Source: Oscillatoria nigro-viridis PCC 7112
GTDB taxonomy: Bacteria > Cyanobacteriota > Cyanobacteriia > Cyanobacteriales > Microcoleaceae
NCBI RefSeq assembly: GCF_000317475.1
Contig: NC_019729.1
Span: 5,904,501-5,968,500 of the forward strand
Length of the DNA stretch: 64,000 nt
Direction: 5' to 3'
Shown here: in pieces, positions 16,822 through 25,423 of the stretch
Layout: every line of letters starts with the position of its first letter
How positions within the stretch are numbered: position 1 is the first letter of the stretch
Made by a program: the position numbers and the translations under genes
Notes under the pieces: generated by a model
Told to the model about the DNA's origin: nothing
Database searches by the model: none
The model's input: the letters and a program-made list of their open reading frames with translations, nothing else

Positions 16822-16855
16822 TTTTCTAGTCAACTAGACCCCTTGATAGTCCTAG

Positions 16856-16961
16856 AAATCAGCAATAAAAAACCTCAAACCGTTGATTTCTCGTTGGTTT
16901 GAGGTTTTTGTAGGCGCAAGCGGGCAGCGGGAATCGAACCCGCATAGTTAGCTTGGAAGGC
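16856..16961. repeat. attR: right attachment repeat
   Basis: This is the second copy of the 106-bp repeat, offset 9,063 bp from attL with two differences, both in the terminator loop. It supplies the 3' half of the functional tRNA-Gly and its terminator, so the tRNA gene stays whole after integration. Confidence 0.9.
16867..16904 (-). terminator. tRNA-Gly terminator carried by the element
   Basis: CCTCAAACC (16873-16881) and GGTTTGAGG (16896-16904) form a nine-bp stem. Read on the minus strand it is followed by TTTTTTATT. It lies 16 bp beyond the tRNA 3' end. Confidence 0.8.
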
Positions 16962-16989
16962 TAAAGTTTTACCACTAAACTATGCCCGC
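16920..16989 (-). tRNA. tRNA-Gly (anticodon TCC)
   Basis: A 70-nt cloverleaf: acceptor GCGGGCA/TGCCCGC, D arm GTTT...AAAC, anticodon arm TTAGC-CTTCCAA-GCTAA, and T arm GCGGG-TTCGATT-CCCGC. CCA is not encoded. The 5' 28 nt are chromosomal and the rest comes from the integrated element. Confidence 0.95.
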
Positions 16990-17001
16990 ACACAGAAACT
17001 A

Positions 17002-17030
17002 AACATACCACAAGTCTCTGGGGATTGCAA
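17002..17030 (-). promoter_or_regulatory. Promoter of tRNA-Gly
   Basis: On the minus strand, TTGCAA (17025-17030) and TATGTT (17002-17007) are separated by 17 bp, with the -10 box ending 12 bp before the tRNA. It lies outside the element, so the tRNA keeps its native promoter. Confidence 0.65.
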
Positions 17031-17141
17031 TAGGCCCGTGCAAAATTTTTGAATACCTCCCTCACACTGGCTGAATCGGGACTTGCGGCCCGATCGCCCT
17101 CCTCGCGCCTACAATCCCTCTCTCCGATGCTGGATAAGGCT

Positions 17142-19181
17142 TTACGGATGGAAATAATCGTAAATTTGCTGCGCCAGACGCGGGCCAATCCCAGAAACTT
17201 CTGCCAACTGTTCGGGAGTCGCTAAACGCAGGTAGTCGATCGACCGAAAATGTGCCAACAATTGTTTTTGCCGGTGGTGTCCCAATCCGGGAATTTCATC
17301 AAGGCGCGATCGCTTCATTCTCTCGCTTCTTCGATCGCGGTGAAAACTCACAGCAAATCTGTGCGCCTCATCCCGCACCCGGCGCAATAATTGTACGCCC
17401 GGCTGCTCAGAATTAGTTGGCAGCGGCAAAGATTCCCCCGGCAAAAATATCTCCTCTCGCTGCTTTGCCAAACTGACAACGCGCAACTCTTCTAGCAAAT
17501 TCATCTCCCGCAAAACAGCCACAACTGCTGAAAGTTGACCTTTGCCGCCATCGATCATAATTAAGTCGGGTTTGTCGGAAATAGTACGAGAAACGGAGGA
17601 TAAATTGCTGAGTTTTTCCTGTTCTTCTAACTCGCTAAATCCCTCTTCCATCTTCCCTCTCTCTTCTTCCTTCAATCCTCGGAATCGGCGACCGATAACT
17701 TCTGCTAAACTAGCAAAATCATCAGAATGACCCGATTTAACTTCAGGATTTTTAATTTTGTAATGGCGGTAGTGTTGATTGGCCGGCAAACCGTCAATAA
17801 ATACGACGCGGGAAGCTACGGCGTCAGAACCTTGAATGTGAGAAATATCGTAACCTTCAATGCGCCGAGGAACTTCTGGCAAATCGAGAATTTCTGCTAA
17901 ATCTTCCATTGCTTGAGAATTGCGATCGCTCAATCTTTGCATTCTCGCCAATTCATACTCAGCATTGCGTTCCACCATCTCAATCAATTCTGCTTTAGTT
18001 TGCCGTTGCGGCGTCAAAATCGTAACTTTTCGCCCCTTACGGTTGCTCAACCAATCTGCTAATATTTCCCCTTCTGGCAATTCGTACTGCACAGAAATTT
18101 CGCTGGGAATTTCTACAGATTCGACATTTTGATAGTGTTCTTCCAACACCCGCTGTAAAATGGCTCCGGCCTCTACCCCCCCTCGTTCTCCCCCAAGGCT
18201 TGGGGGGGAGGCAAGAGAAAGTTGAGATAACTCTTCCCCCCCCGATTGTAGGGGCGGTGCCCCCGTGCCCGCCCTGGGTTGGGGGGCGATTTCCGCCATA
18301 AATCCTAACCTTCCGACCAGTTGACCGGCGCGAATTTGGAACAATTGGACGCAAGCGTGCTGGTTGTCTGCCGCAAGTGCGATCGCATCTCTGGAAACCG
18401 TATCGTCTGGCAAAGAGACTTTTTGACCCGCACTCAAAGACTGCAAACCCTTAATTCGATCGCGAATGCGCGCCGCCGTTTCAAAGTTTAAATCTTCGGC
18501 AGCTTGTTCCATTTGCGGCGCTAACAAGTCGAGTAATTCCTGAGTTCTCCCCTGGAAAATCATCGCTACTTTTTGGATGATTTTTCGGTATTCCTCCGGC
18601 GAAGTTAACCCCTGACAAACGCCAACGCAGCGCCCGATGTCGTAGTTCAAACAAGGACGGTCTTTAAACAGCGGTTGAGGGCGCTGCCGCAGCGGGAAAA
18701 TCCGCTTAATTAAATGCAGCGTACTCCGCAGCGCCCCTGTATCGACGTAGGGGCCGTAATAGCGGTCTTTTGCACTACCTGCGCGGCGTTTGCGGGTGAT
18801 AAAAATGCGCGGGTATTCCTCCGACCAAGTTATGCACAAATAAGGATATTTCTTATCATCTTTGAGGAGTACATTAAAGTAAGGTTGGTGCTGTTTGACG
18901 AGGTTTGCTTCTAAGGCCAAAGCTTCCGCTTCTGTGTCGGTGGCGATGAATTCAATTTCGCGCACTTGCTGCACCATCATCGCGATGCGGGGACTGAGAT
19001 TTTGGCTTTCGCGGAAGTAGGAACGGACGCGGTTTCGTAGTTTTTTTGATTTGCCAATGTAAAGGATGCGATCGCTCTCGTCTCGCATTAAATATACACC
19101 AGGAACCGCCGGAATTTCTTTGAGGCGACTTTCAAGGCGTTCCGAGTCTTTAACTAACGGCAGAGTTTTTGTGGATGGCAT
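17142..19181 (-). CDS. uvrC: Excinuclease ABC subunit C (UvrC)
   Basis: UvrC makes both incisions in nucleotide excision repair. The order is as expected: GIY-YIG nuclease ([20 protein letters not shown]), UVR domain ([20 protein letters not shown]), RNase H-like nuclease ([28 protein letters not shown]) and C-terminal helix-hairpin-helix pair ([25 protein letters not shown]). Two segments look foreign: a Gly/Pro-rich insert at about residues 297-338 encoded by intergenic-type repeat DNA, and a Glu/Lys-rich one near 497-530. Both keep frame. Length is 679 residues. Confidence 0.95.
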   Translation of the reverse strand: MPSTKTLPLVKDSERLESRLKEIPAVPGVYLMRDESDRILYIGKSKKLRNRVRSYFRESQNLSPRIAMMVQQVREIEFIATDTEAEALALEANLVKQHQPYFNVLLKDDKKYPYLCITWSEEYPRIFITRKRRAGSAKDRYYGPYVDTGALRSTLHLIKRIFPLRQRPQPLFKDRPCLNYDIGRCVGVCQGLTSPEEYRKIIQKVAMIFQGRTQELLDLLAPQMEQAAEDLNFETAARIRDRIKGLQSLSAGQKVSLPDDTVSRDAIALAADNQHACVQLFQIRAGQLVGRLGFMAEIAPQPRAGTGAPPLQSGGEELSQLSLASPPSLGGERGGVEAGAILQRVLEEHYQNVESVEIPSEISVQYELPEGEILADWLSNRKGRKVTILTPQRQTKAELIEMVERNAEYELARMQRLSDRNSQAMEDLAEILDLPEVPRRIEGYDISHIQGSDAVASRVVFIDGLPANQHYRHYKIKNPEVKSGHSDDFASLAEVIGRRFRGLKEEERGKMEEGFSELEEQEKLSNLSSVSRTISDKPDLIMIDGGKGQLSAVVAVLREMNLLEELRVVSLAKQREEIFLPGESLPLPTNSEQPGVQLLRRVRDEAHRFAVSFHRDRRSERMKRSRLDEIPGLGHHRQKQLLAHFRSIDYLRLATPEQLAEVSGIGPRLAQQIYDYFHP
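18172..18292. repeat. Intergenic-type repeat inserted in frame within uvrC
   Basis: A block of C-runs and G-runs (CCCCCCTCG, CTTGGGGGGGAGG, CTTCCCCCCCC, GTAGGGGCGGTGCCCCCG) unlike the surrounding coding DNA. It contains TGTAGGGGCGG, which is also the start of an intergenic family at 47190, 59374 and 61835. It encodes the non-conserved insert of UvrC. Confidence 0.6.
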
Positions 19182-19301
19182 TGCAAGCTATCTCAGCAAA
19201 ATAGAGACTGATTGTACACTCTTTTATTTTACCTTAATTGTGCTGATTTTTACTGCTGCTACCGTCGGCAAATCAACCGACTAAATTTGATTGAAAATCA
19301 G

Positions 19302-20054
19302 TTATAATATCTGAGATAAAAACTTGCGAGTGCGTTCTTCCTTCGGGTGCTGAAAAAAATGTTCCGGCTTCGCTTCTTCAACTAAAACGCCGCCATCCAT
19401 CAATACAATGCGATCGGCAACTTCGCGCGCAAACCCGACTTCGTGAGTCACCACCACCATTGTAATTCCCGTTTGAGCCAAATTTCGCATTACATCTAAA
19501 ACTTCCCGCACCATCTCCGGGTCTAATGCTGATGTCGGTTCATCAAACAGCATGATTTTAGGCTGCATTGCTAGAGAACGCGCAATAGCGACCCGCTGCT
19601 GCTGTCCCCCAGACAACTGTCCGGGATATTTTTTTGCTTGTTCCAATATTCCCACTCTTTCTAACAGTTGCATTGCCACTTCTTCGGCTTTTTTCTTCGG
19701 CCAGCGGCGCACCCACACCGGCGCTAGCATGACGTTTTGCAAGACGGATAAGTGGGGAAACAGGTTGAATTGCTGAAACACCATTCCTACTTCGCGGCGG
19801 ACGGTCTCGATGTTGCGTAAGTCGTGAGAAAGTTCGATTCCGTCGATCGTAATTTTACCTTGTTGGTATTCTTCTAATGCGTTGAATGTGCGAATAAATG
19901 TCGATTTTCCCGAACCAGAGGGCCCCATTACGACAACTACTTCACCTCGGTTTACGGTCATGCTAACGCCGCGCAGTACGTGAAATTGTCCGTACCATTT
20001 GTGGACGTTTTCTGCTACTATTACTGGTTCGGGGATTGGGGGTTTAGTTTCCAT
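19302..20054 (-). CDS. Amino-acid ABC transporter ATP-binding protein
   Basis: A 250-residue ATPase of the polar amino-acid uptake family (GlnQ/AapP/BgtA type). Walker A is GPSGSGKST, the signature [16 protein letters not shown], Walker [14 protein letters not shown] and the switch histidine [10 protein letters not shown]. It follows the permease at 20126-21325 in the same orientation and energises the two permeases. In Anabaena the matching N-II system uses NatF, NatG, NatH and BgtA. Confidence 0.93.
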   Translation of the reverse strand: METKPPIPEPVIVAENVHKWYGQFHVLRGVSMTVNRGEVVVVMGPSGSGKSTFIRTFNALEEYQQGKITIDGIELSHDLRNIETVRREVGMVFQQFNLFPHLSVLQNVMLAPVWVRRWPKKKAEEVAMQLLERVGILEQAKKYPGQLSGGQQQRVAIARSLAMQPKIMLFDEPTSALDPEMVREVLDVMRNLAQTGITMVVVTHEVGFAREVADRIVLMDGGVLVEEAKPEHFFQHPKEERTRKFLSQIL

Positions 20055-20125
20055 AATTTTTTATTTTTTTACCGCAGATGGAGGCAGATTAACGCATATT
20101 AACGCAGATGAAAGTAGATGAGTTT

Positions 20126-21325
20126 TTAGCGCTGGCCTACTCCTAAAGTTCGCTCTATTTTGCGGCTTGCTAGGGACATTGAGTAGCAAAATACCCAATA
20201 AATTATGCCGACGAATATGTAAACTTCGGCGTATCTGCCGATATAGGATGGATTTGCTAAAACTGCGCGGGATATGCCTACTAATTCTAACATTCCGAAT
20301 AGAGACAGCAGGGATGTATCCATGAATAATCCGATGAATTGACCGCCGATCGCCGGAATGACTGTTCGCAGTGCTTGAGGCAGTACAATTAGAATTGTGA
20401 GTAGGGGTGTATTGAGTCCGATCGACTTCGCTGCTTCTATTTGTCCCCTGGGCACGGCCTGCAAGCCACCGCGCACGTTTTCTGCCAAGTATGCCGCACT
20501 AAATAAGGTTAATCCAGCAATTGCTCTAATCACTCTATCCAATTTCGGATATTCGGGCGGCAAAAAGAGTTGCAGCATCACTTGACCTAAAAATAAAATG
20601 CCAATTAATGGTAAACCGCGAATAATTTCAATGTATAATGTTGATAACAGTCTGATAACTGGCAAAGAACTTTGTCTGCCGAGTGCTAACAATACCCCTA
20701 AAGGAAAGGAAAGCACAATACTAATCACTGCTAAAAACAGTGTCAATACTAAACCGCCCCAATCATTTGTTGACACTTCTGTCAAACCCAACCCGCCTTT
20801 AATTAGCCACAAAATTATGGGGAAGGAAAGAGCCCAAATTCCCGGCATCCAGCCCATGATTTTTGGGTTGATTTGCCTTCCGATGGCATAGCTGGCGGCG
20901 GCTGCGATAATAATTCCTAAGAGGTAGAGGCGAGAGGTTAGGTCGATCGGCGAAATGACCGCACCCACAACCGCAGCACCGAGTATAATTAGTAAAGGCG
21001 CATTCCAAAGACGTTCTTGCCGCTGAATGTTTCCCCAAGTTAATCCTCCCAACAAGGCAATTATGGCGGCTACTATCCACAGCCGCCAGTACGATTCGCT
21101 GGGAAATCTGCCGGCGAAAAATAGCGGCAAGTTGGCTTCTAATACGCGCCATTGAGCTTTTGTTGTTGCCCAAACGATAATTCCTTTAATAGTTAGGAAG
21201 GCGACAATTAGGCAAACTACTGTCAGAATGCTGTTGTACCAGGTACTAAATAAATTTTTGCGCGCCCAATTCCAAGGAGTGGGCGATTCGGTGGCTGGGG
21301 GCGGTAATACGGGGAGTGTTTCCAT
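20126..21325 (-). CDS. Amino-acid ABC transporter permease (AapM/NatH-like)
   Basis: A 399-residue inner-membrane protein. Several N-terminal helices precede the core permease domain with the EAA loop ENVRGGLQAVPRGQIEAAKSIGL. The long N-terminal extension with extra helices is typical of the AapM/NatH branch, which pairs with an AapQ/NatG partner (22096-23310). The predicted substrates are polar and neutral amino acids. Confidence 0.88.
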   Translation of the reverse strand: METLPVLPPPATESPTPWNWARKNLFSTWYNSILTVVCLIVAFLTIKGIIVWATTKAQWRVLEANLPLFFAGRFPSESYWRLWIVAAIIALLGGLTWGNIQRQERLWNAPLLIILGAAVVGAVISPIDLTSRLYLLGIIIAAAASYAIGRQINPKIMGWMPGIWALSFPIILWLIKGGLGLTEVSTNDWGGLVLTLFLAVISIVLSFPLGVLLALGRQSSLPVIRLLSTLYIEIIRGLPLIGILFLGQVMLQLFLPPEYPKLDRVIRAIAGLTLFSAAYLAENVRGGLQAVPRGQIEAAKSIGLNTPLLTILIVLPQALRTVIPAIGGQFIGLFMDTSLLSLFGMLELVGISRAVLANPSYIGRYAEVYIFVGIIYWVFCYSMSLASRKIERTLGVGQR

Positions 21326-21446
21326 AGTTTTCGCTGTTTTAGATGTTAGATTTTAGATTGCATACTGATAACGATAGGGGTTGGTAAGTTACTAACATTT
21401 ACTTTTTTTTGACTAAGAAATGTTATTATTTTTTAGGTGTTAGTTA

Positions 21447-22046
21447 TTAATTCCTAATTGCACTTGCTAAAATTCCTAATATTTTATTGACATCTCTCAG
21501 GTAATATTCACTCAAGTCAATTTCAATGACTTGCTCTTTTAGTTTCAAAAATCTCCAGTTAGTCCCGCTAGTAACACATCCATAAATTGTCGCAATCTCG
21601 TTGCCTTCACGTTCATTAAATATTCTAGCGGCCAACATTTCTGCTACGCACTGTCCCAAACCGCCATTAATGTTTTCTTTTTTCGCTTCTACAATGATAA
21701 TTACTGGTGCAGTAAGAACTAATAATTCTGGAGAACGACTAATCAGAAAATCGCAATTTCCATTTAATCCTTTTTCTGGATCGACTGTAAAATCTATTCC
21801 TGAAAAAAAGCTAATCTCAGAATTAAACTGTTTTCTAAGTTCTATTAAAATTGGTGCAATAATCATTTCAGAGCGAGATTTTTCTGTATTACTGCTAATA
21901 GCTAACGGCACACTGTATAGAAGAGTCTCTGCTAAGAAACTACTGCTTTCTAACTCTGATATAGTAGAAAACATATTAATTTGATCGGAAATTTTTAATT
22001 CAAATATTTTAGATACTTTTGCTAAACTAAAATCACTATACGCCAT
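21447..22046 (-). CDS. PD-(D/E)XK nuclease-like hypothetical protein inside the transporter operon
   Basis: A 199-residue soluble protein. GNCDFLISRSPEL followed by IIIVEAKKEN gives the D...ExK spacing of restriction-endonuclease-like folds, then an amphipathic helix (GLGQCVAEMLAARIFNE). I recognise this as a conserved cyanobacterial hypothetical type with a likely nuclease fold; activity is unproven. It sits between two permease genes, on the same strand, 50 and 121 bp from them. It has its own GGAG Shine-Dalgarno and looks like a later insertion. Confidence 0.65.
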   Translation of the reverse strand: MAYSDFSLAKVSKIFELKISDQINMFSTISELESSSFLAETLLYSVPLAISSNTEKSRSEMIIAPILIELRKQFNSEISFFSGIDFTVDPEKGLNGNCDFLISRSPELLVLTAPVIIIVEAKKENINGGLGQCVAEMLAARIFNEREGNEIATIYGCVTSGTNWRFLKLKEQVIEIDLSEYYLRDVNKILGILASAIRN

Positions 22047-22095
22047 TTTTAATCTCCTTAACTCCTACCTATAAAATCTCAAATTCTCAGCGCGT

Positions 22096-23310
22096 TTATC
22101 TTTCCTTGATTTGTACGGTTTTATTGTACAAATTCATAAACAGAGAAACTATCAAACTAATTGTTAGATATGTTACCATGATAATTAACATTGCTTCGAT
22201 CGCCCGACCGGTCTGATTCAACGTCGGAGAGCCCACCACAAAATAAACGTCGGGATAAGCAACCGCAACCGCTAAACTCGAATTCTTAGCTAAATTCAGA
22301 TACTGACTGGTTAAAGGCGGCACAATCACCCGCAAAGCTTGCGGCAAAATTACCATCCGCATCATTGTTCCAGACTTCAGCCCCAAAGACTTTCCGGCTT
22401 CCCACTGACCTTTCGATACTGACTGAATTCCTGCCCGCACAATTTCTGCAATGTAACTGCCAGTATACAAGCTGAGTCCTGTCACCAGGGCGGCAAATTC
22501 AGGAGTTAATTTTAATCCTCCTTCGAGTTGCAAGGCTGGTGTCAGGCGGGGGAAATCTAGACGAAAAGGGAGATTTTTGGTGATAATAAAAGCTAAGATT
22601 GCACTCAGCCCGATCGCACCTAGAGCCCAAAACAACTGTCTTCCCGGCTTAGCTTCTTCCCACATCACCCGCGCCCGCCACATCCACAGCGCCGCCGCCG
22701 CCAAAAATCCGACAGTTAGCAAAATCAACCAAATCTCAAAACCCGGCAAAGCCACCGGCCAAGGTACAGCAATACCGCGATTTGTCAAGTAAATCGCCCC
22801 CCTCATCTGCTGATTGTCTTCCAGTTTTGGCAGGGAAATGAAAACTGCAAAATACCAGAAAAATAATTGCAGCAATAACGGCGTATTTCGCAGAATTTCT
22901 ACGTACAAACCAGCCAAATTCCGCAACAGCCAATTGTCGGAAAGGCGCGCAATTCCTACTGTCAAACCCGCAACAGTTGCGAAAACAATGCCGATACCCA
23001 TCACCCGCAGCGAGTTGATCAAGCCGACAAAATAAGCTTGTCTGTAACTGTTTTCGGGACTGTAGGGAATCACGCTTTCGCCAATGTCAAAAGATGCTTG
23101 GGAATTGAGAAAATCAAATCCAAATGCAATCCCCAGTTGCGAGTAATTGGCAGTGAGATTGTCCCAAAGAATGGCGATAACAACTATTACTAAAATTAGG
23201 GCGATCGCCTGTCCGGCTATTTTCCAGAAGCGATCGTCCCGCAGCAGTTTTGATAGATCTTTAAATTTGGGCAATTTCTGCGATTTGCCCGGTTGAGGTT
23301 CTGGGTTCAT
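22096..23310 (-). CDS. Amino-acid ABC transporter permease (AapQ/NatG-like)
   Basis: A 404-residue membrane protein with the EAA loop EIVRAGIQSVSKGQWEAGKSLGL and NLAKNSSLAVAVAYPD near the C-terminus, a strongly conserved AapQ signature. A large periplasmic insertion between the first helices and the core is normal for this branch. It acts with the AapM-like permease and the ATPase downstream and the binding protein upstream. Confidence 0.9.
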   Translation of the reverse strand: MNPEPQPGKSQKLPKFKDLSKLLRDDRFWKIAGQAIALILVIVVIAILWDNLTANYSQLGIAFGFDFLNSQASFDIGESVIPYSPENSYRQAYFVGLINSLRVMGIGIVFATVAGLTVGIARLSDNWLLRNLAGLYVEILRNTPLLLQLFFWYFAVFISLPKLEDNQQMRGAIYLTNRGIAVPWPVALPGFEIWLILLTVGFLAAAALWMWRARVMWEEAKPGRQLFWALGAIGLSAILAFIITKNLPFRLDFPRLTPALQLEGGLKLTPEFAALVTGLSLYTGSYIAEIVRAGIQSVSKGQWEAGKSLGLKSGTMMRMVILPQALRVIVPPLTSQYLNLAKNSSLAVAVAYPDVYFVVGSPTLNQTGRAIEAMLIIMVTYLTISLIVSLFMNLYNKTVQIKER

Positions 23311-23439
23311 AACTGTTTAATGTAGAACACACTATACCTAACTTTAGCCTGCCTAAAATATCTTGTAGGGTACACCTAGCAAGCACCTTACAAGTTGGGT
23401 AAGCGCGGAGTACCTTGCTGTCTAAAATATCTAGTTGGT

Positions 23440-23483
23440 TAACTGTTAACAGTCAACGGTCAACAGTCAACAGTCAACAGTTA
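23440..23483. repeat. Heptamer repeat (TCAACAG type)
   Basis: About six copies of GTCAACA/GTTAACA-like heptamers between the binding-protein and permease genes. The same heptamer makes the long array at 57247-57415 and shorter runs near 58995 and 59478. Confidence 0.75.
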
Positions 23484-23490
23484 ACTAAAA

Positions 23491-24576
23491 TTAGCGGAAC
23501 GGCGGCGAGTAAAGCAAACCGCCATCTTTCCAGAGTTTGTTTTGACCCCGTTCTAACTTGAGTGTACTTTTGGGGCCGAGGTTGCGATCGTACATTTCTC
23601 CGTAATTCCCGACTTTCTTAACAACGCGGAGTGCGAAATCGTTCGGGAGTCCGAAACCTTTACCTAAATCTCCTTCTGTTCCTAGCAAACGTTTGACGTT
23701 CGGGTCTGTAGTGCTTGCAACAATTTGGTCTACATTTCCCGAATTAATTCCCAAATCTTCAGCTTCAATCGCCGCAAAAATAATCCATCTCACCGCGTCA
23801 GACCATTTATAATCGCCGCTTTTGACGGCAGGGGCCAACGGTTCTTTTGACATCACGACCGGCAAAACAACATTATTCTCGGAATTCGGCAGAGTTGTCC
23901 GCTTCGAGACTAGCTGCGATCGATCGGCAGTAACACCTTGACAGCGACCTTCTTGATAGGTAGCAAAGGTAGTATTCACATCTTCAAACACCACAGGAGT
24001 GTATTTAACTCCTAATTTTCGCATTTGATCGGACAAATTTTGTTCGGTGCTCGTACCTGTCTGCACGCAGATAGATTTGCCCGCAAAATCTTTTAAACTT
24101 TTGATGCCGCTGTCTTTTTTGACCATGATGCTTTGAGAGTCATAAAAGATCACCGGGGCAAATTCCAGCCCGGTAGTGCTGTCGCGACTCGCGGTGTAGG
24201 TGGTATTTCGGCTGAGAATGTCGATTTCTCCGGCTTGCAAAACTGTAAATCTATCTTTAGCATTGAGCTTTCGGTACTCGACTTTTTCGGGATCGTCAAA
24301 TATTGCCGCCGCGACAGCCCTGCACACATCCACGTCGAGTCCCGAATATTTGCCTTTTTCGTCTACAAAGCTAAAACCCGGCAGTTCGCCGCTGACGCCG
24401 CAAATCAGCTTGCCGCGGCTGACAATTGTATCTATCCGGCTCGAACCTTGTTGCGATTTGCCTTCGGCAGTTGTTGTTGCTCCTGTTTGTCCGATTTGTG
24501 CCGATCGATCCCTACAAGACGCCAACCCTGCCAAAAACAACACACTTGCTAGTAGCAGAAATCCCGATTTACGCAT
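23491..24576 (-). CDS. Amino-acid ABC transporter substrate-binding lipoprotein (AapJ/NatF-like)
   Basis: A 361-residue periplasmic binding protein. The N-terminus is a lipoprotein signal peptide with lipobox LASC. The family-3 solute-binding signature is visible in GEIDILSRNTTYTASRD, preceded by GFSFVDEKGKYSGLDVDVCRA. The AapJ-specific C-terminal region (LGTEGDLGKGFGLPNDFA, YGEMYDRNLG) is present. It is the first gene of the transporter operon, upstream of the permeases. Confidence 0.92.
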   Translation of the reverse strand: MRKSGFLLLASVLFLAGLASCRDRSAQIGQTGATTTAEGKSQQGSSRIDTIVSRGKLICGVSGELPGFSFVDEKGKYSGLDVDVCRAVAAAIFDDPEKVEYRKLNAKDRFTVLQAGEIDILSRNTTYTASRDSTTGLEFAPVIFYDSQSIMVKKDSGIKSLKDFAGKSICVQTGTSTEQNLSDQMRKLGVKYTPVVFEDVNTTFATYQEGRCQGVTADRSQLVSKRTTLPNSENNVVLPVVMSKEPLAPAVKSGDYKWSDAVRWIIFAAIEAEDLGINSGNVDQIVASTTDPNVKRLLGTEGDLGKGFGLPNDFALRVVKKVGNYGEMYDRNLGPKSTLKLERGQNKLWKDGGLLYSPPFR

Positions 24577-24652
24577 AGATTTTAATAGAACGCTTTCCTG
24601 ACAATCCTACCTTGTAGCTGTCGAGAACTGTTGCGATCGGCAGCGCACAAAA

Positions 24653-24717
24653 GCGGGCGACTTCAAATTAGCCATTCTGCATCGCGGCAACTGCCCCGAC
24701 TACCCGCTTGTTTTTTT
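24653..24717 (+). terminator. Orphan plus-strand hairpin with T9 tail
   Basis: AAGCGGG (about 24653-24659) pairs with CCCGCTT (about 24702-24708), followed by G and nine T. An inner GCC/GGC stem is possible. No annotated gene reads into it on the plus strand, so it may end a small RNA starting in the preceding 80 bp. The rest of the interval 24577-24884 holds a dispersed GAAACCGGGTTTCTT-type repeat. Confidence 0.35.
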
Positions 24718-24884
24718 TTGAGCAAGCTGGGCGCGGAGAGCTAGAAATCCGGTTTCTGGCTGGAGGCCTCGTCGTCAAACCCAATATTTATCTTTGAAAC
24801 CGGGTTTCTTTTCTGTTATTTTTGCCCACCGCGAGCGATCTTCGCCCTTCCCTGGAATATTTATCCGATTTTGATTGAATGCGC

Positions 24885-25139
24885 TCACAGTAGCTCTGGT
24901 GCTAGCCGCTGCTCAGCTAAATCGCGGATTAGGGACAGCCGAGACTGGATGTATTCGTCCAACAAATCAGCTTCTTTGCCATTAAGCGCAGAGTTGGTCT
25001 TTAACTGTTTCAGCAGCCACTGTACCAGGGTGGCATCGTCTAAATTAACTAACAGAGTGGCTTGGGTAGTCTCAATTAAGGACCAGAGTTGGCGTAACAT
25101 GACTGGAGTCATAAAACCTCGTTGAGCGTAAATACGCAC
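24885..25139 (-). CDS. Small conserved cyanobacterial protein
   Basis: An 84-residue helical protein (RGFMTPVMLRQLWSLIETTQ, DATLVQWLLKQLK, EADLLDEYIQSRLSLIRDLAEQR). The pattern is a known small cyanobacterial protein type without assigned function. It has no operon partner. An open frame on the opposite strand (24871-25125) is Ser/Cys-rich and is a shadow. Confidence 0.65.
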   Translation of the reverse strand: MRIYAQRGFMTPVMLRQLWSLIETTQATLLVNLDDATLVQWLLKQLKTNSALNGKEADLLDEYIQSRLSLIRDLAEQRLAPELL

Positions 25140-25178
25140 TAATGGGCGGGGCTAGCGAAAAGCTAGTTTTGGTGTTTC

Positions 25179-25217
25179 AAGCCGATCGACGAAAAGCACC
25201 CTCTGGTCGATCGGCTT
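25179..25217. terminator. Perfect 12-bp inverted repeat between two minus-strand genes
   Basis: AAGCCGATCGAC (25179-25190) and its exact complement (25206-25217) enclose a 15-base loop. It lies between the start of the small gene and the end of the histidine kinase. There is no long T-run, so either a weak terminator or a protein-binding site is possible. The remaining DNA to 25423 shows nothing else. Confidence 0.5.
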
Positions 25218-25423
25218 AATGATTATTTTATATTTGACCACAATAACTGAATGTAGTAGTGTCATAAGCTACAACACACAAGATGTTATAAGAGTTCCCA
25301 ATTCCGTCACATTCAGATAAATATCTTGATAAAAAATTAAAAATCTTTACATGCGCTCGCTCGCGGGGGCTGCCAGAAGCTGTGCGGGATCGGGCCCGAT
25401 AGCCCGGTTCAAAAGAAAATTGA

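Larger units (their letters stand above)
7793..16961. mobile_element. 9,063-bp integrative element in tRNA-Gly, with terminal direct repeats
   Basis: Two direct copies of a 106-bp segment (7793-7898 and 16856-16961, two mismatches in a terminator loop) bound a block of genes unlike the flanking housekeeping genes. The block has an integrase next to the left copy, a six-gene operon, a primase-helicase, a ribbon-helix-helix protein and a coiled-coil protein. The right copy completes an intact tRNA-Gly gene. I see no capsid, terminase, relaxase or type IV secretion gene. I noticed only two HIP1 octamers inside (near 9905 and 14463), sparser than in the flanks. It is a satellite- or plasmid-like integrative element by inference. 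Confidence 0.88.
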
